This document shows, one piece after another, positions 43,949 to 52,657 of a DNA stretch of 64,000 nt (position 1 is the stretch's first letter; every line of letters begins with the position of its first letter). The DNA lies in contig NZ_JAPKNA010000001.1 of assembly GCF_026344135.1 (NCBI RefSeq), positions 62,001 through 126,000 of the forward strand, given 5' to 3'. Source of the DNA: Alcaligenes parafaecalis. Its GTDB lineage: Bacteria > Pseudomonadota > Gammaproteobacteria > Burkholderiales > Burkholderiaceae_B. Below the pieces are notes generated by a model. It did not search any database and was not told where the DNA came from. It was given only the letters and a program-made list of their open reading frames with translations. The position numbers and the translations under genes were made by a program.

Positions 43949-45025
43949 TTAACGCAGCAGCGACAGAACCGTTTGTGGAACTTGGTTGGCCTGGGCCAGA
44001 ACCGAGGTACCAGCTTGTTGCAGGATCTGAGCACGAGTCATGTTGGAGACTTCGACTGCGTAGTCGGCGTCTTCAATACGCGAACGCGAAGCGGACAGGT
44101 TAGTAACCGTGTTGTTCAGGTTGGCGATGGTGGACTCGAAACGGTTCTGCACAGCACCCAGGTCGGAACGCAGGTTGTCCACGTCTTGGATGGCGGCGTC
44201 GATCGATGCCAGAGGAGCGACCAGCGACAGAGTTTCTTTGTCGGTCACTTCAGCGCCACGAGCCACGGAGATGGTGTTGGCGGTTGCGTTGGCGGTGATG
44301 GTACCAGCAGCGTACACCTTGCCTTCGTGCAGGATGTAGTTGGTGGAAGTTGCACCGGTAGTTTGAGTCAGAACGCTACCACCGCCAGTGGCAGTAACCA
44401 GCGTGTTGGCGTTACCCATTTGAGCAGGAACGGCCGTGCTGGTGGTGCCCGAAGCAGCTTTCATTTCGTGCTTGGTAGCGTCGAATTTCTTGGCCAGCTT
44501 GGAAACGTCCAGATCTTTCAGGTTCAGCGTTTCGGAGTCAATCTTCTTCAGGTTAACCGAGATGGTTTCGCCGTCGTTGGCGCCAACTTGGATAGCCAGG
44601 GATTGGTCTTTGGCCAGAACTTTCACACCGTTGAACTGAGTTTGTTCGGAAACACGGTTGATTTCAGCCAGACGCTGGTTGATTTCAGCCTGGATGGAAT
44701 CCAAGTCAGTTTCGGAGTTGGTGCCGGTGGTAGCTTGCACGCTCAGAGTACGGATGCGTTGCAAGTTGTTGTTGATTTCGTTCAGCGAACCTTCGGTTGT
44801 CTGAGCGATAGAGATACCGTCGTTGGCGTTGCGGGAAGCTTGGCTCAGGCCGTTCACGTTCGATGTGAAGCGGTTGGCAATAGCTTGGCCGGCGGCGTCG
44901 TCTTTAGCGCTGTTGATGCGCAGACCGGAGGACAGACGCTCAATGGATTGACCCAGTGCGCTTTGCGATTTGCTCAGATTGCCTTGGGCAACGAGGGAAA
45001 GCGAGTTCGTATTGATAACAGACAT
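43949..45025 (-). CDS. fliC: Flagellin FliC
   Basis: Filament subunit, 358 residues. N-terminal D0/D1: MSVINTNSLSLVAQGNLSKS and IERLSSGLRINSAKDDAAGQ; C-terminal D1/D0 with NRFESTIANLNNTVTNLSAS and a helix ending PQTVLSLLR. The variable middle (about 170-265) is short, Ala/Thr/Ser-rich and offers many sites for O-glycosylation. Good ribosome site GGGAG; sigma-28 promoter upstream and strong terminator downstream. Confidence 0.97.
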   Translation of the reverse strand: MSVINTNSLSLVAQGNLSKSQSALGQSIERLSSGLRINSAKDDAAGQAIANRFTSNVNGLSQASRNANDGISIAQTTEGSLNEINNNLQRIRTLSVQATTGTNSETDLDSIQAEINQRLAEINRVSEQTQFNGVKVLAKDQSLAIQVGANDGETISVNLKKIDSETLNLKDLDVSKLAKKFDATKHEMKAASGTTSTAVPAQMGNANTLVTATGGGSVLTQTTGATSTNYILHEGKVYAAGTITANATANTISVARGAEVTDKETLSLVAPLASIDAAIQDVDNLRSDLGAVQNRFESTIANLNNTVTNLSASRSRIEDADYAVEVSNMTRAQILQQAGTSVLAQANQVPQTVLSLLR

Positions 45026-45153
45026 GGTAACTCCCGATGTTGAGTAGAGCGGCGAAACGTTTCGCCCTTTGCCCAGGAAAGCGTTGGCGTTCTGCTAGGC
45101 CCCGGGGGGCTGATCGCGCATTCGACACACTGCGTTCTTCCTGTACAGCACCA

Positions 45154-45180
45154 TTAACGGAAGGGGTAAAAAACTCTTTA
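45154..45180 (-). promoter_or_regulatory. Sigma-28 promoter of fliC
   Basis: On the minus strand: TAAAGAGT, 11 bases, TCCGTTAA; 6/8 in each hexad-like box with the exact spacer. It lies about 130 bases before the fliC ATG, leaving a long leader. Confidence 0.75.
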
Positions 45181-45241
45181 GGGGCCTGTTGAGAAAATTT
45201 TCTCGATTTTGTCTTGAAGCCTTGATTGATGCGGCTTAAAG

Positions 45242-45276
45242 AAAAAGGCGAGGCCCTCTATTGACGGCCCCGCCTT
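45242..45276 (-). terminator. Rho-independent terminator of phoX
   Basis: AAGGCG-A-GGCC (45245-45255) pairs with GGCC-C-CGCCTT (45266-45276) around a 10-base loop with one mismatch; on the minus strand TTTTTCTTT follows. It lies 60 bases after phoX and shields the fliC promoter. A second GGGCGG/CCGCCC hairpin is at about 45304-45330. Confidence 0.8.
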
Positions 45277-45335
45277 GCAATAACTTTAGAAAAAACGGAC
45301 CAGGGCGGATTCAAACAGCGAAACCGCCCATGCTG

Positions 45336-47432
45336 TTACACAGCAATAGGCTTGCCATCCGCACGTTGGATGACGACGGTCGAAGAACGCGGGCGTACCG
45401 TGTTCATGCTGACAACCGTGGCGTCATGGGTGTCGTAAGCCGGCCAGTTCACGGGGTGCTGGATATTCAGAAACAGGCTGGTGTGGTCCGGGGTCATGGA
45501 AAAGCCGGTAATTTCGGCTTCGTTAGGCCCCACAAAGAATCGGCGCAGATCCGCCTGGTTGTTGGCATTGATGGCCGGGCCTGTACCACTGCTATCGGCC
45601 AGAGAGCCAGGGATAACGGCCAGCATCTGGTCGTTGGTTGCGCGGGCTACGTTGTTCTTGCGTCCGCCGTCGATGCCGTTGTCCGTTTGAATCCACAAGA
45701 TGCCACGGCTGTCGAAACCCAGGCCGTCCGGGCTGGCCAGTTGGTTCAGGTCAGTCAGGCCGGAGCGGTTGGTGTCAGCGTTGGCACCCGAGTCCGAACC
45801 AAATACAAAGATGTCCCACTTGAATTTGGTGGAGTTGGCTTCGTCGTGCCAGCGAATGATGTGACCGTTGACGTTGTTCAGGCGCGGGTTGGCGGCGTTG
45901 GTGCCTGTGGACGCGTTACGGCTGGTGTTATTGGTCAGCGTCAGGTAGATGTCGCCGTTGCTGGGGTGGGTGGCCGTCCATTCCGGGCGATCCATTGGGG
46001 TGGCACCCACAAAGTCGGCTGCACCACGGGTGTTGATCAGGATTTCTTCCAGGGTTTTGAACTTGTCAGACAAGGTGCCGCCATCCTTGCCTTTGGTCGA
46101 GCCCGTCAGAGCCAGCCATTCGCCCGAACCGTCTTCGTTAAAGCGGGCGACATACAGCGTGCCTTTGTCCAGATACTTGGCGCCGACGGCCAGGCGGTCT
46201 GTACGTGTGGCATCTTTCGGGTCCCAGTTGGCTTCGGACACGAAGCGGTACACGTACTCAAAGCGCGAATCGTCGCCACTATAGAAAGCCAGGGGTTTGC
46301 CAGCTTCCGGTTTGCTGTAGGCGCAGCCTTCGTGAGCGAAGCGACCCATGGAGGTGCGCTTGGTGGCAATGCTGCTGGGGTCGTAGGGGTCGATCTCGAC
46401 CAGGTATCCAAAGCCGTTGACTTCGTTGCGCCAGTCTTCCATTGCGCTGGCGCCGGTTTCGGTCACGTTAAAGCGGGCGAATTCGCCCAGGACTTCAGAA
46501 GGATCTTTGGCAGCCGTTTCCCATTGGTAGCGGCCAACGGGGCCAGCCGATACGCCAACGCGCTGCTGGTGTGCCGGGCGATTGCCGGTGTTCACAAAGC
46601 AGGCTGCCCAATTCTCTTCAGCGGTGATGTAGGTGCCCCACGGAGTCGTGCCGTTACCGCAGTTGTTGTTGGTGCCGCGCACTTGCGTGCCGTTGGGCGA
46701 GAAGGGGGTCTTGACCCAGTCCGTGCCACCAACAGGGCCAGCCAGTTTCATGGCGGTGGCAGAGGTAAAGCGACGGTTGTAGCGCGAGTTCTGGACGATG
46801 TCCCAGCGGCCATTGCTGCGACGAATGTGGATGATGGCCACGCCGTGAGCGTTGATTTCCTTGCGTACTTCTTCAGCAGGGCGTTTGCCTGCAAGCAGGG
46901 TCGGACCCTTGGGGTGCAGGGCTTTTTCATCAATGTATTCGTGGTTGACTGCCAGCAGGCCCTCGATAGAGCTGCCTTCCAGGGGGAAGAAGTGCATGCC
47001 GTCATGGTGCATGCCCATGGAATTGAGCAGGTCGTTGGAGCTGTTATTGCCGTTCTTGTCCCAGGGCAGGGCATTGTCATTGATCGGCGTGCCCCACGGT
47101 GCCAGCACATGGGCGATGTAGCCGGGAGGCACCACACAGCCGTCGGTCATGGAGGTGGGCAGGGATTCAAAACCCAGTTTGACGCTTGCGGGTAGTTCCG
47201 GGTCTGGATTGGGGTTGGGATTTGGGTTTTGACCGCCGCCATTATCAGAGGAGGAACCCCCTGTGCTGCTGCTGTCACAGCCTGCCAGACCCAAACCGGT
47301 CATGGTGGCCAGAGCCGCTGCCAGACCACCACGCATCATGGCGCGGCGAGACAGGCTCTTTTCCAGGATTTCACTAAAAGGGGTGTTCTGACTGAGGTTG
47401 CGTACAGTCTTGTCGGAAATGTGTTTGCTCAT
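45336..47432 (-). CDS. phoX: PhoX-type alkaline phosphatase (DUF839), Tat-exported
   Basis: Calcium/iron-dependent periplasmic phosphatase family; releases phosphate from organic esters. 698 residues from ATG 47432 (MSKHISDKTVRN). The Tat signal SRRAMMRGGLAAALATMTGL ends with LAGC, so the protein may also be lipid-anchored. A low-complexity linker (NPNPNPNPDPE) follows. The PhoX domain covers the rest, with HDGMHFFPLEG, AVNHEYIDEKAL, HGVAIIHIRR, WGTYITAEENWAACF and FAHEGCAYSKPEAGKPLAFY. Phosphate-starvation control is likely, but no Pho box was identified. Confidence 0.9.
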   Translation of the reverse strand: MSKHISDKTVRNLSQNTPFSEILEKSLSRRAMMRGGLAAALATMTGLGLAGCDSSSTGGSSSDNGGGQNPNPNPNPDPELPASVKLGFESLPTSMTDGCVVPPGYIAHVLAPWGTPINDNALPWDKNGNNSSNDLLNSMGMHHDGMHFFPLEGSSIEGLLAVNHEYIDEKALHPKGPTLLAGKRPAEEVRKEINAHGVAIIHIRRSNGRWDIVQNSRYNRRFTSATAMKLAGPVGGTDWVKTPFSPNGTQVRGTNNNCGNGTTPWGTYITAEENWAACFVNTGNRPAHQQRVGVSAGPVGRYQWETAAKDPSEVLGEFARFNVTETGASAMEDWRNEVNGFGYLVEIDPYDPSSIATKRTSMGRFAHEGCAYSKPEAGKPLAFYSGDDSRFEYVYRFVSEANWDPKDATRTDRLAVGAKYLDKGTLYVARFNEDGSGEWLALTGSTKGKDGGTLSDKFKTLEEILINTRGAADFVGATPMDRPEWTATHPSNGDIYLTLTNNTSRNASTGTNAANPRLNNVNGHIIRWHDEANSTKFKWDIFVFGSDSGANADTNRSGLTDLNQLASPDGLGFDSRGILWIQTDNGIDGGRKNNVARATNDQMLAVIPGSLADSSGTGPAINANNQADLRRFFVGPNEAEITGFSMTPDHTSLFLNIQHPVNWPAYDTHDATVVSMNTVRPRSSTVVIQRADGKPIAV

Positions 47433-47943
47433 AGTGATGAATAGCGCCAAGGCTGAGTTGTGGGGGGGAGCGCTCATCCTAGAGGGTCAAAGTGAAAGGT
47501 CTATGACAACTACCTGAATGCCATGAAGGTGATGTTTTTGTGGGGATAGGGCCAGGTGCTGCGTGTTCAGCCTGAAGGGGCTGGGCAGCGGACAGGGCGG
47601 CAGACTGGTGTGGATAGCCTCTTTTCAGCGGGGAGATGTGGCGAGATGTGGCATTACGTTTGATTCAAAAAATCAGTGATTTGGGTATTTGAATAATATC
47701 GGGTTTGTTTTATGTACAGGTCCGTACATTTTTTAGTTCTTTCATCCGAAAAGCAGTCCGGCCTTTCTCTATCTATTTAGTACACAAGGACTAAAACGAC
47801 TTTTGTTATTTCACGGCGTTCAGGAATCTTTCAGCTTTGCGGCGCTGTTTTTCATTGTGTACACCCTATGAATGGGCATTTTCCAGGGGCTTTGGGACTT
47901 CCTATTTGATGTACTATGTTTCTTTTTTTTCTTCGGGAACTCA
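47433..47943. other. AT-rich intergenic region between phoX and srfA with inverted repeats
   Basis: 510 bases between divergent genes. It holds a tandem 10-bp repeat GAGATGTGGC (47633-47652), a nested palindrome (ATTCAAA 47663-47669 / TTTGAAT 47688-47694, with AAATCA-G-TGATTT inside), and ATGTAC-N6-GTACAT (47712-47729), with further TGTAC-type half-sites near 47780 and 47860. T8 at 47923-47930 lies just before srfA. These could be operators of the srf locus. I see no credible gene here. Confidence 0.6.
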
Positions 47944-49422
47944 ATGAAGCAAGGGGTTTTACTGCGCAGTGGCCGTGCCGATGCTTTTATGGCTTTAGGT
48001 GAGGGCGGCCGACCGGTATTTCGCTCCGCTTTACAGTTGCGAGAAGCTTTGCGCCGTCGGGCAGGCAACTTTGCCGACCATCTGGCGATTCCGCAAAGCA
48101 ATGAAACGGGTTCCACGCTGGATTGGTACAGCCCTGTTTCGGGTCAAGTGGTTCCCTGGACTGCTGCCACCGAGCAGGAACGTGAAGAAGGCCTTAAGCA
48201 ATTAAGCGCTTTTCAGGCTCGCCTGAACGAGATGGCGCCTGCCATGGATGCCGAAGAACAGGACGCCTTGGGCGACAAGGCTTTGTTTTCCAGCTTGCTG
48301 CGCCGCGTTCTGTATTTCCCGGACGACAACTTTGTTTATCTGGTCAACGGCAAGCCCGTGTTGACCTTCTGGGGCTTTTTGCACCACGGTGCCGATCAGG
48401 GCCAAGACCCCCTGCTGCCCTTGATGCCAGCCCCCAAAGCGGCTCCTGTTATCGCGCCTGCTGTTGTGCCGCCGGTCGAGCCTGTGGTGGCTCCTGTGCT
48501 TGCACCCGTTGCGGCTAGCTGGTGGTCTCGTTGGTGGTGGCGCCTGCTGGCTTTATTGCTGCTGCTGGCCTTGCTCTTGTTTGGTCTGCGCTGGTGCACG
48601 ACTCCCGTGGTGCCAGATACACCCTTGGGCTCCTTGACCTCCAGCGTAGGCAGTTACTTGCCCGAAAAAGTCCGTAACTGGTTAGGTTGGTCCTTGCCCA
48701 AACTGGATGCTGGCGCGCTGCTGCCTACCGGGCGTGTCGATGGTACGGGTGTGGTGCCAACTGGCACCGTGCCTGTCGCGCCGGGTGCTGGCGTAGCGCC
48801 GGGCCTTGAAGCACCGGGGGCGGCCGCTCCCGGCCTGGAAGCGCCTGCAGCACCTGGTGCGCCAGATGCCGCACCGGCTCCCGATGTGAATCCGTCTGCT
48901 CCACCCGCCGAGCCCACGACCAATCCTGACGCTAACCCCACACCGCCAGAATTGCCCCAGGACCCAGCGGCTCCGCCTAGCGATCCTGCTGCGCCCCCAA
49001 CGCCTGATACCAGCCCGGCTGCGCTAGGAGCGGCGGCCCCCCCTCCCGGTTCTTTGGTGGTTCCACCGGATGCCCTGCAGTCCGGCAAGATGGACTTTCT
49101 GAATGGTCAGTGGGCGGCCCGCATGGGTGTGCAAGACAGCCAGACTGGCAAACCCGTACAACTGCAATACCAGTTGAAGGACGGCGCAGGCAATGTTCAG
49201 ATCAAGCGTGGCGACGGCGTTCAGTGTGAAGCCCCCGTATCTGCTTCGTCCGAGCAGGGCCGTTTGATTTTGAATGCCAATTCCGCCGCAAAGTGCACGG
49301 ACAATGCCGCTTACGATATGCCCAAAATTGTGTGTGACCCCGGTGCAGCGGGCGCAGCCGCCCAATGTGCGGGCATGTACGGCTCCAATGCCTTTCCTTT
49401 GATCTTGCAGCAATCCGAATGA
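47944..49422 (+). CDS. srfA: SrfA-like membrane protein
   Basis: 492 residues from ATG 47944; the frame extends upstream in poor-quality sequence. Layout: N-terminal cytoplasmic domain (1-165), single membrane segment (about 197-218, Trp-rich then Leu-rich), long Ala/Pro/Gly-rich stalk (about 250-375), and a C-terminal extracytoplasmic domain (about 380-492) with PPDALQSGKMDFLNGQWAA and four Cys. srfA-srfB-srfC were named in Salmonella as SsrB-regulated genes; their biochemical role is not established. It shares architecture with the partial gene at 63034. First gene of the locus. Confidence 0.85.
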   Translation: MKQGVLLRSGRADAFMALGEGGRPVFRSALQLREALRRRAGNFADHLAIPQSNETGSTLDWYSPVSGQVVPWTAATEQEREEGLKQLSAFQARLNEMAPAMDAEEQDALGDKALFSSLLRRVLYFPDDNFVYLVNGKPVLTFWGFLHHGADQGQDPLLPLMPAPKAAPVIAPAVVPPVEPVVAPVLAPVAASWWSRWWWRLLALLLLLALLLFGLRWCTTPVVPDTPLGSLTSSVGSYLPEKVRNWLGWSLPKLDAGALLPTGRVDGTGVVPTGTVPVAPGAGVAPGLEAPGAAAPGLEAPAAPGAPDAAPAPDVNPSAPPAEPTTNPDANPTPPELPQDPAAPPSDPAAPPTPDTSPAALGAAAPPPGSLVVPPDALQSGKMDFLNGQWAARMGVQDSQTGKPVQLQYQLKDGAGNVQIKRGDGVQCEAPVSASSEQGRLILNANSAAKCTDNAAYDMPKIVCDPGAAGAAAQCAGMYGSNAFPLILQQSE

Positions 49423-49438
49423 TGAGTGCTTGAATCTT

Positions 49439-52400
49439 ATGTTGCCTGAATTACTCAAACACGATGGCTTGGTTACTTTGATCGAAAACACCGGAGTCCA
49501 GTTCATGGACTTCGGTTTTGACATCAATGCTCCCACTTTGGGCAGCAAGAAACTGGGCACCCTGAGCCATACCTTTTTCAGCACGAACGGCCAGAACTGG
49601 CGTTTCCTGTTTGAAGGCCTGCAGTTCGGCCAGGAACAAACCCTGTTCCACCAGCCTGAAGGCGAGGTTGGGGTGTATCAGGGTGGGGCTCGCAATGATC
49701 AGGAATGCGATGTTTCCCTAAGCCGTACCCTGGACCTGTTCGACGGCCTGTGGCTGCCTGTGCCGTATGTGCGCTTTGTGGCACCCCATCGCTTTGATAA
49801 TGGCCCAGCCAGTTGGAGCCGCTTGCGCGTGGTGCGTCTGGAAACGCCAGATCGCGATGGCAATACGCACCGCATTACCGTGGCCTGCGACACCAGCGTG
49901 GTGGATCTGACCGAGGGCGCGGCCTATCTGGCCCCCTTGCGTGAAGACATCAATGCCGGTGCCTTGTTCCGCATTGCTTGCGACAGCGCCCATATGGACT
50001 GGTTCCTGAACCGCGACTGGGTGCAGGAATGGCTGCTGGAAGTCTATAAGGACAACGTCAATAAAACGCGCAATATCGACTTTGGCGAAGACATTAACGC
50101 CTTGCGTTCGGCGCAGTTGCACTTCTTGAATCTGCTGGGCTTGTTCGCGCCACCGCATGAGTGTGTGGAAGGGCGTTCGGAAGCCTGGGTGCGTTTGCCA
50201 GACATCAAAGTGCTGGCCGCCAACTGGCAAAGCGAGCAGGTCATTCCTGTGGACTTGGTGCTGGACGTCGGCAACTCGCGCACCTGCGGGATTTTGATTG
50301 AAAACCACGGTCAGGACGACTCGGGCTTGCGGCAGAACTATGTGCTGCAACTGCGCGATTTGTCCCATCCGCATCAGGTGTACAGCAAGCCCTTTGAAAG
50401 TCGCGTGGAGTTTGCGCAGACGGACTTTGGCAAGAACCACTTGTCCCTGAAAAGCGGACGTCCCACGGCCTTTTCCTGGCCCACTTTGGTGCGTGTCGGG
50501 GATGAAGCGGCCCGTCTGGCTGCTCGCCGTCGCGGAACCGAGGGGACGACTGGCCTGTCCAGCCCCAAGCGTTACTTGTGGGACGAAAACGAATACAAGC
50601 ACGGCTGGCGTTTCAGCCAGCAGTATGACCGCTCTGATGCTGAGCCGCGTGCCCTGGCGGCACCGTTCTCCCTGCATATCGACGAGCGCGGTGAAGCCCT
50701 CTACACGCTGGAAGAGGACGACCGCCTGCCCGTTTTTGAGCCTTTCTATTCCCGCAGCTCGGTCATGACTTTCATGCTGACCGAAGTGCTGGCGCAGGCG
50801 CTGTTGCAAATCAACAGCCCCGCACAACGGGTACGTCAGGGGCACTCCAACAAACCCCGTCGCCTGAGCAATATTGTCTTGACCGTGCCTCCCGGCATGC
50901 CATTGGTCGAGCGCAGCTTGCTGGCCGAACGGTTGCGTCAGGCCATTGGCCTGCTGTGGACCAGCATGGACTGGTATCAGGGCGAAGAAGATCCTTACGG
51001 TCTGGAGCCGTCCGAGTCGGGTCGCATGCCAGAAAACTTGCGTGTGCCGCTGCCCGAGTTTCGCGTGGAGTGGGATGAGGCCACCAGCTCGCAACTGGTC
51101 TACTTGTTTACCGAAATTACGCAGAACTTTGCAGGCCATGCGGATGAGTTCTTTGATGCCGTTGCCGCTCCCTATAAAGAAGATCGTGAAACGCTGACGC
51201 TGGGCATTATTGATATTGGTGGTGGTACGACCGATATCGTGATCAGCGACTACACCTTGCGTCGCCCGGCCGGGGCGGGTGGTGGCAGTAATCTGACCAT
51301 CTCGCCCAAGCAGCGTTTCCGCGACAGCTTCCGGGTGGCCGGGGACGATATCTTGCTGGATGTGATTCAGCGCTATGTTCTGCCTGCCTTTGAAGATGCC
51401 TTGAGCCATGTGGGTGTTGAAGACACGGACGTGTTCTTGTCGCGTCTGTGCGGCAATGAAAAAGCCGATGCCGATAAAGCCGTCTTGCGTCAGCAACTGG
51501 CCTTGCAGGTCTTTGTGCCCTTGGGCCTGGAGTTCCTGAAACGCTACGAAGCTTACGATCCGCATGACGACCCACGCGCCATCCAGTCCTTGCCGTGGGG
51601 CGAGCTGTTGGAGTTCGAGCACTTGCAGGGTGATCAGGCCAATGCACCGCTGTCCCATGCCTCCGCCGGGTCTGCCGATGCCTTGCCGCGTGTATCCAGC
51701 AAAGTCGTGCAGTACGTTCTGGACGAGCTGCATAAACATGCGGGCAAGCGGGTGGAGTTTGAACTGGCGCAGGTCGAGCAGCCCTTTGATCTGGCTCATC
51801 TGCATCAAGGTCTGGTCAGTGGTTCTCTGAACATTAATGACCCTTTGCGCGCCTTCTGCGAAGTGCTGAGCTACTACGATTGCGACATTGTGCTGATGGC
51901 CGGACGCCCCTCGCGTCTGCCCGGAGTACAAGCTTATGTGCGCTCGCAAATGCCGGTGTCGCCTGCGCGACTGCTGCCTTTGCACAATTACCGCACAGGT
52001 AGCTGGTATCCCTTCCATACCAATGGCCGGATTGACGACCCCAAGAGCACGGCCTCGGTCGGCGCCATGTTGTGCCTGCTTTGCTACAACATGAATATTG
52101 ACCAGTTCAATTTCAAAGTATCGAATCTGCGTCCCCGTTCCACCCTGCGTCATATCGGGATTATTGACTCCAATAATCAGATCAAGGATCAGGACATCGT
52201 CTACAAGGACGTGCTCCAGATGGACCCCGATACGCGCGAGGAAATGGTCACGCTGGAAAGTGTCAGCAGCGAAGATTCCGACGGCTATCACCTCTTGATG
52301 CAGGGCAGTTATCTGCGTCTGGGTTACCGCCAATTGGATGTTGAGCGCTGGCCTGCTTCGCCTTTGTACTACCTGCACCTGAACGAAAAGGTGCGTCGCC

Positions 52401-52657
52401 AGATGGCCGATGCGCCCGATGATGATGGTCAGTTGCCTTCCATGGAAGTGACCTTGATGGTGGATAAGGCGTCCCAAGGCGGGCAAGGGCGTCGCTTGAT
52501 TAGTGATCGATTGAAGATCAAGAATTCGGCACCCCGAGATTTCAAATTAAGCGGTGTGTCCAAAGGGGCCGTCCGAATCCAGCTCAACACCATGCTGGAA
52601 GCAGGCCTGGGTGATTCTCCATATTGGCTCGATAGTGGGAGCGTAGTGCTCAAATGA
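49439..52657 (+). CDS. srfB: SrfB-like protein with actin/Hsp70-type ATPase fold
   Basis: 1072 residues from ATG 49439 (MLPELLKHDGLVTLIENTG). It belongs to the virulence factor SrfB family by overall pattern. Two nucleotide-binding signatures of the actin/Hsp70 superfamily are visible: PVDLVLDVGNSRTCGIL (about 268, phosphate 1) and LGIIDIGGGTTDIVISD (about 587, phosphate 2). No signal peptide or membrane segment. It probably acts as a cytoplasmic ATPase or assembly platform for SrfC and the membrane proteins. Stop overlaps srfC (ATGA). Confidence 0.9.
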   Translation: MLPELLKHDGLVTLIENTGVQFMDFGFDINAPTLGSKKLGTLSHTFFSTNGQNWRFLFEGLQFGQEQTLFHQPEGEVGVYQGGARNDQECDVSLSRTLDLFDGLWLPVPYVRFVAPHRFDNGPASWSRLRVVRLETPDRDGNTHRITVACDTSVVDLTEGAAYLAPLREDINAGALFRIACDSAHMDWFLNRDWVQEWLLEVYKDNVNKTRNIDFGEDINALRSAQLHFLNLLGLFAPPHECVEGRSEAWVRLPDIKVLAANWQSEQVIPVDLVLDVGNSRTCGILIENHGQDDSGLRQNYVLQLRDLSHPHQVYSKPFESRVEFAQTDFGKNHLSLKSGRPTAFSWPTLVRVGDEAARLAARRRGTEGTTGLSSPKRYLWDENEYKHGWRFSQQYDRSDAEPRALAAPFSLHIDERGEALYTLEEDDRLPVFEPFYSRSSVMTFMLTEVLAQALLQINSPAQRVRQGHSNKPRRLSNIVLTVPPGMPLVERSLLAERLRQAIGLLWTSMDWYQGEEDPYGLEPSESGRMPENLRVPLPEFRVEWDEATSSQLVYLFTEITQNFAGHADEFFDAVAAPYKEDRETLTLGIIDIGGGTTDIVISDYTLRRPAGAGGGSNLTISPKQRFRDSFRVAGDDILLDVIQRYVLPAFEDALSHVGVEDTDVFLSRLCGNEKADADKAVLRQQLALQVFVPLGLEFLKRYEAYDPHDDPRAIQSLPWGELLEFEHLQGDQANAPLSHASAGSADALPRVSSKVVQYVLDELHKHAGKRVEFELAQVEQPFDLAHLHQGLVSGSLNINDPLRAFCEVLSYYDCDIVLMAGRPSRLPGVQAYVRSQMPVSPARLLPLHNYRTGSWYPFHTNGRIDDPKSTASVGAMLCLLCYNMNIDQFNFKVSNLRPRSTLRHIGIIDSNNQIKDQDIVYKDVLQMDPDTREEMVTLESVSSEDSDGYHLLMQGSYLRLGYRQLDVERWPASPLYYLHLNEKVRRQMADAPDDDGQLPSMEVTLMVDKASQGGQGRRLISDRLKIKNSAPRDFKLSGVSKGAVRIQLNTMLEAGLGDSPYWLDSGSVVLK

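Noticed and set aside
45261..47195. 644-codon frame opposite phoX
   Set aside because: Antisense shadow of a gene with a Tat signal and family motifs. No start context.
49718..52486. Very long open frame opposite srfB (922 codons)
   Set aside because: Shadow of srfB codon usage. The translated product is His/Gln/Arg-rich without motifs, while srfB has clear ATPase-fold motifs.
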